Shown: piece after piece, positions 12,056 to 25,231 of the stretch | How positions within the stretch are numbered: position 1 is the stretch's first letter | Layout: the number at the start of each line of letters is the position of its first letter | Assembly: GCA_024180945.1 (NCBI GenBank) | Contig: JAKSGN010000002.1 | Span: 1 to 64,000 of the forward strand | Source: Macrophomina tecta | Taxonomy: Eukaryota; Ascomycota; Dothideomycetes; Botryosphaeriales; Botryosphaeriaceae | DNA: 64,000 bases | Direction: 5' to 3' | Translations under genes and position numbers: made by a program | Notes under the pieces: model-generated | What the model was told of the DNA's origin: nothing | Database searches by the model: none | Seen by the model: only the letters and a program-made list of their open reading frames with translations

Positions 12056-15000
12056 CGATAGAATATAGTCAGCCTTTCTCGTTTAGCTAACTAAGTATGG
12101 CTTCTATAGCGTAGTCTAAAGCGTCAGTTTTTACCGTAATTAGTAGATCTAGGTTATAGAGCCCTAGAACTAGTACTTCTATAAATATTCGCTTTAGTAA
12201 GTTAAACGCTTATTATTATCTTTCTCTTTATATAAACCTATATTTCTTTTTAGTAATATTAGTTAGAGGTACTACTATTTTAGCGTAGTTTATAATAAAC
12301 TTCTAATAAAAGTTAGTAAATCTAAGAAAGAATTATACTTCTTTAATAGTTTATAGTATCAGTTAATCTCTAATTACGTCTAGTTTTTTATTATCTATGC
12401 CGATATATTCTAGGGTAATAATAAATCCTAAGTATTTTATTTTTTATATATACTACTCGCTTTTTTCTAGAACTACTTAGAGGTTTTATTATCTAAAGTC
12501 TTTAGAACTTTTCTTACGTACTTAGTATATTTCTCGAGCGTTTTCGAGTATATTAGAATATTATCTAGGTAAGCTAAGGCGAATATATCTAAGTATAAAT
12601 ATAGAATATTATTAACTAAGCTCTAGAAGATAGCTAATATGTTAGTAAGCCTAAAAGATATTACTATATACTTATAATATCTAAGTTACATTTTAAATGC
12701 TATCTTCTATTCTTCACCTTTCTTAATATAAACTAGGTAGTAACTATCTCGAAGATCTAGTTTTATAAAGAACTTAGCATTATAAAGCTTATTCTATAAT
12801 TTATTAATATAGGATAATAGATATTAGTTTTTAACTATAATATTATTTAGCTATTTATAGTTAATATAAAGGCAGAGCTTACTATTCTTCTTAGAAATAA
12901 ATAGAATAGAGTATTCTACTAACGACTATAAGGGTTATATATATTCTCATTCTAAGTTTTTATTAATATATTTTCGTAGTGCTTTAGCCTCTATTTTAGA
13001 TAAGAAGTAAATAGGCTTAAAAGTAAGTTATATTTCTAAGAGTAGAAGTATCTTATAATTCTATAGCTAATACTTTAGTAGTTATTTCTTATCTCTTTCT
13101 TAGAATATTTTTAGTATATTCTAGAACTTCTATAGAACTATCTTTAATTTTAGTATAGATGCTAATTTATTCTTAGTAGGCCTTATAATTTTACTAAGGT
13201 CTACGCTAATCTTAGCTACTAAAATACCTTTATCGTTATAGCTCTTATATCTAAGGAAACTAGTATCTACTTTATTTAGATAGCTATACTATTTATTAAG
13301 CCTCTAGAAGTAGTCTTTTTTAACTAACTTAGAACTATTCTTATTCTTATTTATAAGACTCTATATTATATAAGTAAAAGTCTTCTACTTAATATTCTTA
13401 CTAGGTTTTATATAAATTATATAGGCCTTTTCTTCTTATCTTATTATAAGTTTTAGTGCTTAGTAGCTAATAGTCTTTATATTTATAGATACGTTATTAT
13501 TTCGCTATTCTAGCTTAAATATTTTATTTTAGCTTTATTAGCTTCTTTTTATCGTTACGAGGTAGCGTCTATAGTATTTATTAAAAAATATAATAGTCTT
13601 CATTCTCTAGCTAATATATAGCTCGTAAGTCTTTAGCTATAATATTTTTAAAATAATATCGTATTCGAGAATTATTATTACGTTAAGGTTAATTTATTTT
13701 TAGTAATTACTAACAATAAGAAGTACTTCTTCTATCTTAATTTATATCTAGCTATTTTTATATTTCGCTAGAAAGCCGTCTACTATACTTAGCTAATAAG
13801 AATAATTCTTAGCTTACTAGAATAGTTAATTCTTAATAATAAACTTAAAATTAATAAATATACCTTATATACTACTATTAATTATAGCTATCGCCTTTTT
13901 CCTATAGAATATAACTAGAATATATAAAAGTCGGTATAAGTTTAATTCGGTAGATATAATTCCGTTCGTTATATATATAATATAGTTAAGAAATCTATCT
14001 AACGGCTTCTTCTAGAATTTCTATCTAGAAAAGTCGTCTAGTTTTTTAATATAGATCGTCTTATTATTTCGTAGCAGATATATTTATTCTATTTATTAAC
14101 TAAAATTAAGGTATTTTTCTATTACGTCTATCTACTGCGTTTAATTAGTTATCTCTAGTAGATTTACCCGTTTTAGACCTAATACTAGAAGGTAGGTATA
14201 TTATATTTTTTATAAGATATCTATTATAAGGTACCCCTATTTTTAGTTACTATACTATACTAATAGAGGGTATAGGCTATATTATAAAGATATTATAGAT
14301 CTTATTATCGTCGTGCTCTTTATACCTTATTCTCTAGCTAAGATACGAGTTTATTAGCTATTTTAAGTAGTAATTCTTTCTAGAAATTCTAAGTATTATC
14401 TTACTATTCGCGTGCGTATATCTTTTCTTACTATACCTTATATTACTACGTCCCGAGGTTAATTATAGAGTCTAAAATCTAGGTAACTATAGGCTCTAGG
14501 CTATTAATAATACGGTATATCTCTTCGTATTAAGTTAGGTATTTAGTTATTCTTATAAGTATAGCTTTATTCTACTATTACTTATTATTAGTCGTGCTTA
14601 ACTCTAGAATACTATTATATAGTTTCCCCGTATTACTATCGACTAGATTCTTATTATTAGAAAAGGCTTTAATAAGCTCTTTCTCTATTCTTAAAATTAT
14701 ATTAACGTATCGTAGCTTTTTAGAGTACTAGCCTATAGTACTTTTATTACTCTAGTAAGTAGTATAGTTATTATTATAGTAGGCTATCTAGCTAAGCTTC
14801 TAATATCTAAGACTTTAGCTTTCTTCGTATTACTTATTAAACTTAGTAAAGGGGTTTTCTTACTTAGTAACTATAAAGACTTCTCGGCTTTTTAGTTTTT
14901 ATATTATAGCCGAGACTTATTTATTCTTTTTAAGATAGTAGTATATCTTTTTCTAAGTCTTATTATAGTAGACGTATAGTTCTTTTTTAAATCTTTATTT

Positions 15001-15905
15001 CTACTCTAGAATCTATTTTTTATATTATTTTTTTTATAGCTATTATTCTTTTTTCTATAGTAGTTATCTCTTTTAGGTAGGTCGCTTTAGTAATTAATAT
15101 TATCTAGCTTTATAGTATCTTCTTCTTTCTAAGTATATCTAGAGCGCGCTAGGTATAAAGTATTAGCTTTATAGTTTATCTTATACTTCTCAGATTAGTA
15201 CTCGAAGAGGCGGTTATCGTATTTAATAGCTAGTTTAATAAGCTTATCTAGGGTTTTAGAATTATCTTATATTATAAGTTAGTCTTTAATTCTTTTCTTA
15301 AGTCCTTAGTAGTAGTAGTCTATAAGAGCGTAGTCGAACTAATCGTCTAGATATACTATAATCTTCTAGAATTCTATAGTATAATCCGCTACTAAGGTTT
15401 TTTAGTAGATATTTATAATAGCTCGTTAGGCCTTATTAACCTCGTTAAAGTCTTTAAAGCTTTACTTAATTTAAGTTATAAAATACTTATAGCTACTAAA
15501 GACTTTTTTAGTATTTTTCTTATATACTTTTAGTTCTTTCTCTATTTGGTCTCTAAGGTAGGGCTTAAACTATTATACCGTAATATTACGAAGATAGGTA
15601 GCTATAAATATTATCTTTTTATTATTAGTAGAAAAGTCTCTAGAGTTAAAAAAGAAGTATAAATTAAATTATAAAAGAAAAATTTAGAGCTTCTTTTAAT
15701 TATTATAGAATAAATCTAGTTTAGCCATCTTCGTACTTCTATTAGAAGATTAAGTCATTATTAATACCGAAGTATAAATAAGTATTAGAGTAGAAATTAT
15801 TAAAATAGCTTAGTTACGAAGTTCGCCTATTTATTAATAGAGCTAGGTATTCTCGTTAGTCTACTTCTAAAGTTATTTATATAGTTCGCTAACCTAGCCT
15901 TATAT
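12056..15905 (-). pseudogene. R1 gag and 5' part of pol (degenerate)
   Basis: Minus-strand continuation of R1. Gag starts at an ATA aligned with the F3 gag ATG (15903-15905). The heptamer aaaaaac is present (complement of 14041-14047) but is one base out of phase with the gag start, so this copy has a small indel. Protease (F2/F3 type), RT (catalytic box near 12575, reading YLDN) and RNase H follow. F1 cuts the gene at the left end. The RIP stops make it inactive. Confidence 0.75.
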
Positions 15906-16079
15906 ATCTTAAATAACCTAAAAGAGGTCGGCTATAGTTAGCTATAAGAGACTATTATTATTTATATTAATATTATTTATTATATTACTTAGTTAGCATT
16001 AAGTATTAGGTAATACTATCTTATTATTAAGTATTTTTCTTCTCGGAACTACCTTTTTTTATAAAAATAATAGTTAAAG

Positions 16080-16803
16080 TATAACAGTAGCCTCTTCTAC
16101 TAGACTTTAAAATCGTCTAGTAGAATTAGATAGCTAAAGAGTTTATCTTAAAGAATAAAAGAAGAATAAAAAATTAGAATAATAGTAGTAATTATATAAT
16201 ATATTAATATATAGTACGCGTTAGGCTTATTACCTCTAATAGAGTTATATTAGAACTTTAAGTTAACTACCTAGATTAAAGTACTAACTAATAAGTATAT
16301 CTATATATTATAGAAAAGCTATAATAATCTAGATTAGTAGATTAAAGTAGCTAGATTAATAATATTAAATTAGTATTCTTAGATTAAGTTAATTTTAGTA
16401 GGTCCTTATAGGGCCTATATAACCTAGGCACTAATATTTATTTTCTAAAATCCGACTTTTAACTTTCTTTTATGAATAATAGCGATATTTATCTTATTTA
16501 CTATCGCGTAACGTACTCTTTTATTAATTTTCTAAATTTCGCTAGTAGCCTTTACTAAGAAAGTCTTATTTCTATAAATTTTAGTTCTTTATATCTTTAT
16601 CTAGTCTTTTTCGTATAGGTTTTATTTTCTAAAGAAAATTCTTTTTTTACGAAATTTAGTAGCGCTACTTATATTTTAACTAAGCTTCTTAAGCGTTAAT
16701 TTTTAGTAGTTAGTATTTTCTTACGGGATTTTTTTTTATAAGGATTTCTATTTCTTAGAAGATATTTATTCGTATAGAACTATCGCCTATAGGGTTTATA
16801 ATA
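16080..16803 (-). repeat. R1 5' LTR (variant B, 724 bp)
   Basis: The first ~375 bases (to about 16455, the R/U5 side in element orientation) match the other Gyp-A LTRs. The remaining part, apart from the terminal few bases, matches only the left LTR of R1. It starts tataacagtag and ends gtttataata. Confidence 0.88.
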
Positions 16804-16975
16804 TTTAAGTATTTAAGTATAAGCTTAATAAATACGACTAGCTTACTAAGATTAAGATATATACCTATATAAGAGAAGATTTTTAGGCTATTTAATAAGA
16901 TACTTATATAGCTATTTTTATTTTTTAGATTTTCTAAGCTCTAATTACTATTATCTATACTTTTAACTTAGAAAT
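16804..16975 (+). pseudogene. Copia1 RT, N-terminal fragment
   Basis: Plus-strand reading gives the start of a Ty1/Copia reverse transcriptase: a Phe-Lys-Tyr-Lys-Leu motif, then Lys-Ala-Arg-type and Thr-Tyr-Ile-Ala blocks, with RIP stops between. Its frame continues exactly at 25232 after R2 and one gaaat target duplication are removed. The 5' part of Copia1 must lie beyond R1, outside the window. The copy at 63085-63107 plus 63900-64000 covers the same segment. Confidence 0.8.
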
Positions 16976-17707
16976 TATAACGGCGGCCTCTTCTACTAGA
17001 CTTTAAAGTTACCTAGTAGGGTTAGATAACAGTAAGATTTATCTTAAAGAACGAGAGAAGAATAAAGAATTAGAGTAATAAATAGCGATTACGTAATAGG
17101 CTAGTACGCGATATACGTTAGGCTTATTATCTCTAATAAGTCTATATTAGAATCTTAAGTTAATTATAAAGATTTAAGTACTATTTAATAAGTATACTTA
17201 TATACTATAGAAAAGTTATAATAATCTAGATCGATTTAGCTAGATTAAAGTAGCTAGATTAATAGTATTAGATTGGGCGTTCTAGATTACTATAATCTAA
17301 GTAGGTTCTACGTAACTTAGATACTAAGGTCTATTTTCCAAAACCTAACTTCTACTTTAATAAGTAGACGATATATTTAATATTCTTTTATTTATTTCTT
17401 ATATTCGTAGTTAGTTTTCTAGATTCGTGCTCTTTTTCTATAGGCATCTTTCTTCTACGAAAACTCGGTTCTACTATTCTTTTAGATAGTCGCTATACTA
17501 CGCAGGCGTTATTTCCGTACGGGCTTCTATTACTACCTAGCTTAGGGCTATACGCGCTATTTTTTCTTAAGGCTATTTTTCTTATATAGGTGTTTCGGCC
17601 GTGCGGCTTTACTATCTATAAGAGTTTTTAGTTTCTATAGTATCTTTTCCCGTACGGGCCTCTTATTCGTAGGGTTATAAAGCCCTTATTCTCTAGGGTT
17701 CGTAATA
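16976..17707 (-). repeat. R2 3' LTR
   Basis: 732 bp, tataacggcgg to ttcgtaata, followed by ctatttcccccctt, the complement of the polypurine tract. Length equals the partner LTR. Confidence 0.93.
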
Positions 17708-17806
17708 CTATTTCCCCCCTTAAGAATCTTTAGCCTAAAGATTTATCTATTTTATCTATATCTTAGGTTCTCTATATTTTTTCTTTCTTCTTCTATAAGT
17801 TCTACT

Positions 17807-18520
17807 ATACTACCTAAACGTATTTTTTCTAGCGTAGTTAAAGCTCGCTTTCGCCCGGACTAGGCGGCTAAATGTAAGTCTCTTAGAGCTAAGATTAATT
17901 TATTAGAAGTAGTAATACCGGTCCCCTATTTCTAATATTTATTATTAAATACCTAGCGCGAGGAGAATATGCCGGAGGTGGTTTATAAGATAGTCTTAGG
18001 TTTTTCGCGCTATAGTAAATACGCGAGGAATAGTTATATCGGGTATAATACTAGTAGCTTAGAGAATTTTAACTATAGATTTTTACTCTTTTTTTATTTT
18101 TATTTACTAATTCTTTCTTTTAGTTAAGTACCTTTACCGTACTTTAGATAAGGCTTAAGCCGAGTAGTCTTTCCTCGAGGACTAGTTATAAAAGGTCGTA
18201 AACAGGTTATCCTATATAAAAAAATAGCGTACGTTACTTAAGCGCTAGGCTACTTTAATACTATAGCGAAAGTCTAACGCTATTAATATACTAGAAGAGT
18301 TAAAGAATCTTAAGACGGCTTCGCTATCTTCTTTCGCTAGAAATATAGTTAATCTAAAAGATACTAAGGGCGAGCGATTATTAAAGCGTTTATATAGCGC
18401 GGCCTTAGCTAATACTGCTACGGGTTCGTTCTAGTTTATTAGGTTTTTTAGTGCTAGCTTTAGTTCTACGCCTTTTGAGGGTTCTAGTTTAGTTAATTAG
18501 GCACGGTTATCTCTATTTCT
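17807..18520 (+). pseudogene. R2 antisense accessory ORF
   Basis: Same position and orientation relative to R2 as the antisense ORF of F3. It starts at ATA with a Pro-Lys-Arg stretch and is one of the longer preserved frames of this family. It keeps the Lys-Ile-Asn-Leu-Leu, Tyr-Leu-Leu-Leu-Asn and Phe-Ser-Arg-Tyr-Ser motifs of F3. The frame breaks near 18120. Function unknown. Confidence 0.6.
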
Positions 18521-21500
18521 TAATTTTAATTTTAGGTTCTTCTTGTATAACGAGTCGGTAGTATTAGTTAATCTAGGTTTTAGTAATAGAACTTATTAAT
18601 AAGTTCTTAATAGTTATAAAGCTTTAGTAGTTTCTAGATATTATTCTAGTCTTCCTTCTATTTAAGAAGGTATCTAAATTAATTATTAATATAGCCGCTA
18701 TCTAGAACTTATTCTACGTTCTAGTCTTTATTTTCGTTAGCGTCTAGATTTTCCGGTATAATTTCCTCTATTTAGCATAGTGGCGTCGCGTCTTAAGGTA
18801 CTAGTTTGAGTAGAGTAATATAAAATACTAGATATATTCGTATAGTATCTAATAATTTAAGGCGGAAATTAATCTTTCTAATTTATTCTTTAATTTTAAA
18901 GAGACTAACTTTTTTAAAGTTTAATTTTTTACTTAGTCGGTCGTTCTTTTTTCGTTTAAAATTTTTACTAAGGAGGTAGACTTTATTTCTTCTTTTAAGC
19001 TTTAGTACCTCCTAGTACTATTTATTATAATATTTATTTATTTATAGGACTACGAATTCGAGGTTTAGATATAGTTATATATAGAGTATCTTTAGCTAGT
19101 CTACTTTAAAGATTTCTTTTTAGGCTAATAACTCGCTTAGTATTAGATATCTATAGGCTATTAGCTCGTACTCGTAGTTAGCGTAGAATGGAAATTCTTA
19201 TATAGCGGACGCCTTAGAGCTATTATACGCGAACTATACGAGCGGTAGTAGCTCTACCTAATTATCTTACGCGTAGTTAAGATAGTAGTATAGATATTAT
19301 TCTAGCATCTAGTTCATCCGCTTTATTTATTTATTTATTTAGGGGTATACTATAGTTAAGAGCTTATACTTAGCTCTAAGCTATTAAGTAAGGCTTTACT
19401 AGAATTAGAATATAAATAGTTAATTTTTATTTAATATAAGCTTCTCTAGTAATCTATAGTTACTAAAAATTATTCTTAGGAACGTATAGGCGAGTTCTTC
19501 TATATTTACTAATTTAAGATATAATAGGTAGTATACGTATCTTATTATTCTATTAACGATAACTAGAATTAAGTTATACTTAACCTTAGTAAGCGGTTTT
19601 CTTAACTTAGGTAGGTTCGTAATAAAGTCTAGCGAGATAGATTACTAAGGGCGCTTTAGTACTAATAGTAGCTAAAGCGATCTATAGAGTACGTATCTCG
19701 CGGCCTTACTTTTAATATAGAGGTCATATTATAAGATTATTTATTAAACGGTTCTTCTAAGTCTTAGAAAATAGTAGCTTTTTATAATTTATTTTATTAT
19801 CTTATCTATTTCTTAATAACTATATACTAGGGCTTTATATATATCTTTTACGAGTTCTTCCTATAGTTTAACCAAAATATAGACTAATTTTAAAAATAGA
19901 ATTATACCGTTTACGTTTTTAGTTATTTAGGGGTCGTTTTTAAGTTCTTCGATTTCTTAAGCTATTATATTATCTATATAGGCCTCTTAAATCTTACGCT
20001 TCTATTTATTATCTTCGAGGCATATCGCTAGGACGAGTAGTCTAACTAGAATAAGCGAGTTATCTAGTTCTTTCTTAAGCTATATTTATTCGATGCTATA
20101 AATAGCGGTAATCTAGCGGCTACGGCTAGCGGGTATAAAAGACCTATCTTTTTACGTATTAAGTATTATAGGCTATAGACCTAGCTTTTCTTTAATATAG
20201 TTAGCTCGTCTACTTAGCGCGTCTACGCGAGTGTTCTTAGATTTTTTTCTATAGATAATCTTTATATTATATAATACTAGTTCTTTAGCCTATCTAACCT
20301 ATCATTAATTTAGTTTCTTAGTAGTAGTAAAGTACGATAGGTTTTTATAGTCGTAGTATACTATAATTTAGTATTTAGCTTCTTTAAGGTAGTATCTTTA
20401 TTTTTTAAAGGTTATAATGACGGCTAGAAGCTCTTTATTATAGATATTATAGTTCTTTTCGGGGCCCATTATTTTTTTTAAATAGAAGGTAATAGGGTAT
20501 AGTCTATCTTACTTATCAGGCTAGCTAAGGACTATTCTAATAGCGTAGTTAAAAGCGTTAGTTTTAACCGTAATAGATAAATTAGAGTTATAGATATCTA
20601 AAACTAAAGCTTCCATAAATATACGCTTTAGAGAGTTAAAGGCTATTTATTATCTTTCTCTCTATATAAACCCATATTTTTTCTTTATTAGATCTATTAG
20701 AGGTATAGATACTTTCGTGTAGTTTAGAATAAACTTCTAGTAAAAGTTAGTAAATCTAAGAAAGGACTATACTTCTCTAATAGTTTTTAACGTAGATTAG
20801 TCTTTAATTACGTCTAGTTTCTTTCCGTCTATACTAACGTATCCGGGGGTAAGAATAAACCCTAAGAATTTAATATGCTATATAATCTATTTATACTTAT
20901 CTAGCGCGATTCGTAAGTCTCTTTCTCTTAGCACTTCTAGAACTTTTTATATATAGTCTTTATAGTCTTCTAAGGTCTCTAAGTAGATAATAATATTGTT
21001 TAAGTACGCCGTATAGAATACGTCTAGATAGAATCGTAGCGTATTATTAACGAGGCTCTAGAAAGTTACTAGGGCATTCGTTAGTCTAAATAATATAACC
21101 GTATATTTAAAGTATTTAAGTTATATTTAGAACGCGATTTTCTATTTCTCTTCGTCTTTTATTCGGACGAGGTAGTAGCCCTCGCGAAGATTAAGCTTTA
21201 TAAAATATTTTATATTCTAAAACTTATTCTAAAGTTCATTAATTCTAGAAAGAGGGTAACGGTTCTTAATTATTATATTATTTAGTTAGCGATAGTTTAT
21301 ATAGAGACGTAGTTCGCTATTCTTCTTTAGAACGAATAAGATAGAATAGCTAGTTAGTAAGAATAAGAGCTAAATATATCCGCGTTCTATATTCTTCTTA
21401 AGGTATTCTCTTAAAGCCTCTAGCTCGATTCGAGAGAGCGAGTAGATAGATTTAAATACGAAGTACGTTTCTAGAATAAAAAATATCTTATAATTCTAAG

Positions 21501-22413
21501 ATTAGTATTTTAGTAATAATTCTTTCTCTCGTTTTTCGTAGAGATCCGCGAATTCCTAAAAATCTTTTAATACGTTTTATATTTCCGGTAGTAGTACTAC
21601 TTTATTAGTAGTAGGCCTTATAATTTCGTTAAGGTCTACGTTAACCTCGGCTACTAAAATACTCTATTTAATAATATCTATCTATCTATAAGCGAATAGT
21701 TCATATTTTCTTTAAATTCTCTAGAAATAGTCTTCTCTAACTAGCTTTAAATCGTTATTATCCTCCTAGCGAAGGCCCCGTATTATACGAGCTAGGATTT
21801 TCTACTTATATTCTAGGCTTATTTTAATAAAAATAGTATATACCTTCTTTTCTTAATTTCTTATACGATTTAGTGCGCTTATTAAAATTTTTTAAATATC
21901 TATAGGGTTTTTCTTAACCGTTAGTATCTTTTTAGTAGTAGCTAGGTATCTAGTATATTTCTTATTTAGAAAGGTAACTATTCTTTTCTTCTATTAAATA
22001 TATAGTTCGTGGATTTTAAACTACGAGATTTCTAGAATAATATCGTATCTTAGTATAGAGGTTATATTAAGCGTAATCTTCTCTATATATCTTCTAATAG
22101 TAAGCTTTACGGGTTCTATCTCGACTTAGATTTATTTTTTATCGTATAAGGCGGCTAACCTATCTACTATTTTTAGTAAGTAGAGATAGTCTTTCCTCGT
22201 AAGTTAAATATTATTTTATATAGCGAAGATATAGCTAATAAAATTATCTTCTACTTTATTATTAAGTATAGCTATCGCGGCTTATTTATAGATAGTTACT
22301 AGTATTCTAAGAACATTTTCTAAGGGGCGTATACCGTTTAGTATACGTAAAACCTAGTTAAGGGACCTATCTAACGGCCCCTTCTAGAATTTCTAGCTAG
22401 GAAGGCCGTTTAG
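18480..22413 (-). pseudogene. R2 pol (degenerate)
   Basis: Minus strand, -1 frame relative to gag after the heptamer at 22413-22419. Protease resembles F1. RT has a catalytic box near 20990-21015 reading Tyr-Leu-Asn-Asn. RNase H, integrase and chromodomain follow leftwards. The RT segment is the most divergent of the five Gyp-A copies. Left border placed by analogy with F3. Confidence 0.75.
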
Positions 22414-24320
22414 TTTTTTAATAGTACGTTAGTTAGCTTTCTAGGCGTATTATAGATTCTATAGGTAGTAGGTATCTTAAACTTAATATTTTCGTTTATA
22501 GAAAAGAGGCGTTTAGCTTATAGACTTATTATTTCTTTATAAAAGTAGAAGTTTTAGTCTTAGGCTAGGATTAGTAATTTCTTTTATTATATCTAGCGCC
22601 CGCGCCTAATACGGCGCCGTTAGTAGATCTAGTTATTATAGATCTAGTATTTAAAGGTAGGTATAGCGTATTTTTTCTTTAGAACTTATTATAGGGTATT
22701 TCTAACCCTTATTACTATTCTATATAGGCTAAGGATTAGTGCTATATTTTATAAGTACGCGAGGTCTCGTTATTATTATACTTTCTAGGCCTCGCTTTCG
22801 AGCTAGATTGCTACTTTATTAGTTAAGACGAGGGGTAATTTCTTCTAGGGGTACTATATACTATCTTTATAAAATTAGGAGCTAAGCTTTCCGCTTCTTA
22901 TCTAGTATTACTAAGGTAGTAGGTCTATTCTTAATCCGGGGGTCTAGTTAATTATTAAAATGAGGCTAGGTTTAACACGCCTTATATCTTCGTATTTATT
23001 TAGATATTTTATAATTCGGTCGAGTATAGCTTAATTCTATTATTACTTTATATTTCCTACTTTACTAGATTTAGATATACTATTATAGAGCTCGCCTATA
23101 TCGCTATTAACTAGCTCGTTGTTGTAGAGAAAGTTATTAATTAGGTTATCGATTTCTAGTACTTTCTCGTTACGCGTGGCTAGGTTTAGCTATCGCGGCT
23201 CGGAGAAATACTACTTAGTAGCTTATTTATCGCTTTAGTAGATTATATAGTTATTATCATAGTAGGCGGTCTAACTTATAGCCGCGTAGTTAACTTCTTT
23301 ACTTAGAGTAGATGTAGAGCGGGGTTTCTCTTCTTCTTAAGTAGCAACGGCGGTAGTTTTACTAATTTTATTTCATTATAGATAGTAGTACTAGGGGTTC
23401 TACTTATCTTTATAGTAGATATAGAGTTTTTTATTAAAGCGTTTCGTTTCTTACTTCGTCTATTAGCGTCTAGGTCATTTTTTACGCTTATTATCTTTAT
23501 CGCTTCGTTAGGCGGCGTCTAGCTCTATAGCGTTATCTTCTTCTTACGTATAGTATAGCCGTAAGAGACGTAAAATATTAGCTCTATAGTTTTTCTTATA
23601 TTTTTCTAATTAGCGCTTAAAGAGGCGGTTATCGTATTTAATAGCTAGCTTAATAAGCTTATCTAGAATCTTAGAATTATTTTATATTATAAGTTAGTCT
23701 TTAATCCTTTTCTTAAGTCCTCGGTAGTAGTAGTCTATAAGAGCGCGGTTAAACTAATCGTCTAGATATACGGCGGTCTTTTAGAACTCTATAGTATAGT
23801 CTACTACTAAGGTTTTCTAGTAGATATTTATAATAGCTTATTAGGTTTTATTAACTTCGTTAAAGTCTCCGAAGCTCTACTTAATCTAAGTTATAAAGTA
23901 CTTATAGCTACTAAAGATCTTCTTAGTATTCTTTTTACGTATCTTTAGTTCTTTCTCTATTCGGTCTCTAAGATAGGGCTCGAACCACTATACCGTAGTA
24001 TTACGAAGGTAGGTAGTAGCGAATATTATCTTTTTATTATCTATAGAAAGGTCTCTAGAGTTAAAGAAGAAGTATAGATTAAGTTATAAGAAAAAGATTT
24101 AGAGCTTCTTTTAATTACCGTAGAATAAATCTAGTTTAGCTATTTTTATATTTTTATTAGGGGGTTAAGTCGCTATAGATATTAGGGCGTATACTAGCGC
24201 CGGAGTATAGATAGCTAGAATAGCTTAGTTACGAAGTTCGCCTATTTATTAGTAGAGCTAGATATTCTTATTAGTTTACTTCTAGAGTTATTCGCGAAGT
24301 TCGCTAATCTAGCCTTATAT
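22410..24320 (-). pseudogene. R2 gag (degenerate)
   Basis: It starts at an ATA aligned to the F3 gag ATG (24318-24320). The frame is in register for 634 codons to the slippery heptamer aaaaaac, immediately followed by TAA. The gag core is very close to R1 (compare 23580-23760 with 15160-15340). Gln codons have become stops by RIP. Confidence 0.72.
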
Positions 24321-24494
24321 ATCTTAGATAACCTAAAAGAGGTCAGCTATAGTTAGCTATAGAGAACTATTATTATTTATATCTACGTCGTTTATTATAT
24401 TACTTAGTTAGCGTTAAGTATTAAGTAATACTACTTTATTATTAAGTATTCTTTTTCTCGGAACTATCTTTTCTTATAAGAATAGTAGTTAAAG

Positions 24495-25226
24495 TATAAT
24501 AGCGGCCTTTTTTACTAGGCTTTAGAGTTATCTAGTAGGATTAAATAGCGATAAGATTTATCTTAAAGAATAAGAGAAGGGTAAAGAATTAGAGTAATAA
24601 ATAGCGATTACGTAATAGGCTAGTACGTAGTACGCGTTAGGCTTATTATCTCTAATAAGTTTATATTAGAATCTTAAGTTAACTATAAAGGTTTAAGTAC
24701 TATCTAATAAATATACTTATATACTATAGAAAAGTTATAATAATCTAAATTAATTCAGCTAAATTAAAGTAGCTAGATTAATAGTATTAGATTAGACGTC
24801 TTAAATTACTATAATCTAAGTAGGTCCTACGTAACTTAGGCGCTAAGGCCTATTTTCTAGAACCTAACTTCTATTCTAATAAGCGAATAATATATTTAAT
24901 ATTCTCTTATTTATTTCTTATATCCGTAGTTAGTTTTCTAGATTCGTACTTTTTCTCTATAGATATCTTTTTTCTACGGGAACTTAGTTCTATTATTCTT
25001 CTAGATAGTTACTATACTACGCGGGTATTATTCCCGTATGGGCTTCTATTACTACCTAGCTTAGGGCCGTACGCGCCGTTTTTTCTTAAGGCTATTTTTT
25101 CCGTATAAACGTTCTAGCCGTGCGGCTCTACTATTCGTAAGGGTTTTTAGTTTCTACGATATCTTTTCCCGTGCGGGCCTTCTACTTATAGGGTTATAAA
25201 GCCTTTATTCTTTAGGGTTCGTAATA
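24495..25226 (-). repeat. R2 5' LTR
   Basis: 732 bp, tataatagcgg to gttcgtaata. On its left lies the 5' untranslated region, whose element-strand start is ctttaactactattc. Confidence 0.93.
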
Positions 25227-25231
25227 GAAAT

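Larger units (their letters stand above)
1..16803 (-). mobile_element. R1: Ty3/Gypsy chromovirus (Gyp-A family), left end outside window
   Basis: LTR retrotransposon read on the minus strand. The left (3') LTR is cut by the window edge and ends at 328, followed by the complement of a purine-rich tract. The right (5') LTR is 16080-16803. Inside, from right to left, are degenerate gag, protease, RT, RNase H, integrase and chromodomain, plus an antisense ORF near the left LTR. F1 interrupts it at 3058/3059. CA and TG are nearly absent, so it is heavily RIP-mutated and dead. The bases after the right LTR (tttaa, 16804-16808) would be one target duplication; the partner lies outside the window. 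The host sequence is the Copia1 RT gene. Confidence 0.9.
16976..25226 (-). mobile_element. R2: Ty3/Gypsy chromovirus (Gyp-A), complete
   Basis: Complete minus-strand element of 8,251 bp with two 732-bp LTRs (16976-17707, 24495-25226) and a perfect target duplication gaaat (16971-16975, 25227-25231). It interrupts the Copia1 RT gene. Gag and integrase are close to R1, but its RT is clearly different: the catalytic context reads Phe-Tyr-Thr-Ala-Tyr-Leu where the others have Phe-Ala-Leu-Ala-Tyr-Leu. It is therefore a divergent or recombinant member. RIP-mutated. Confidence 0.95.
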
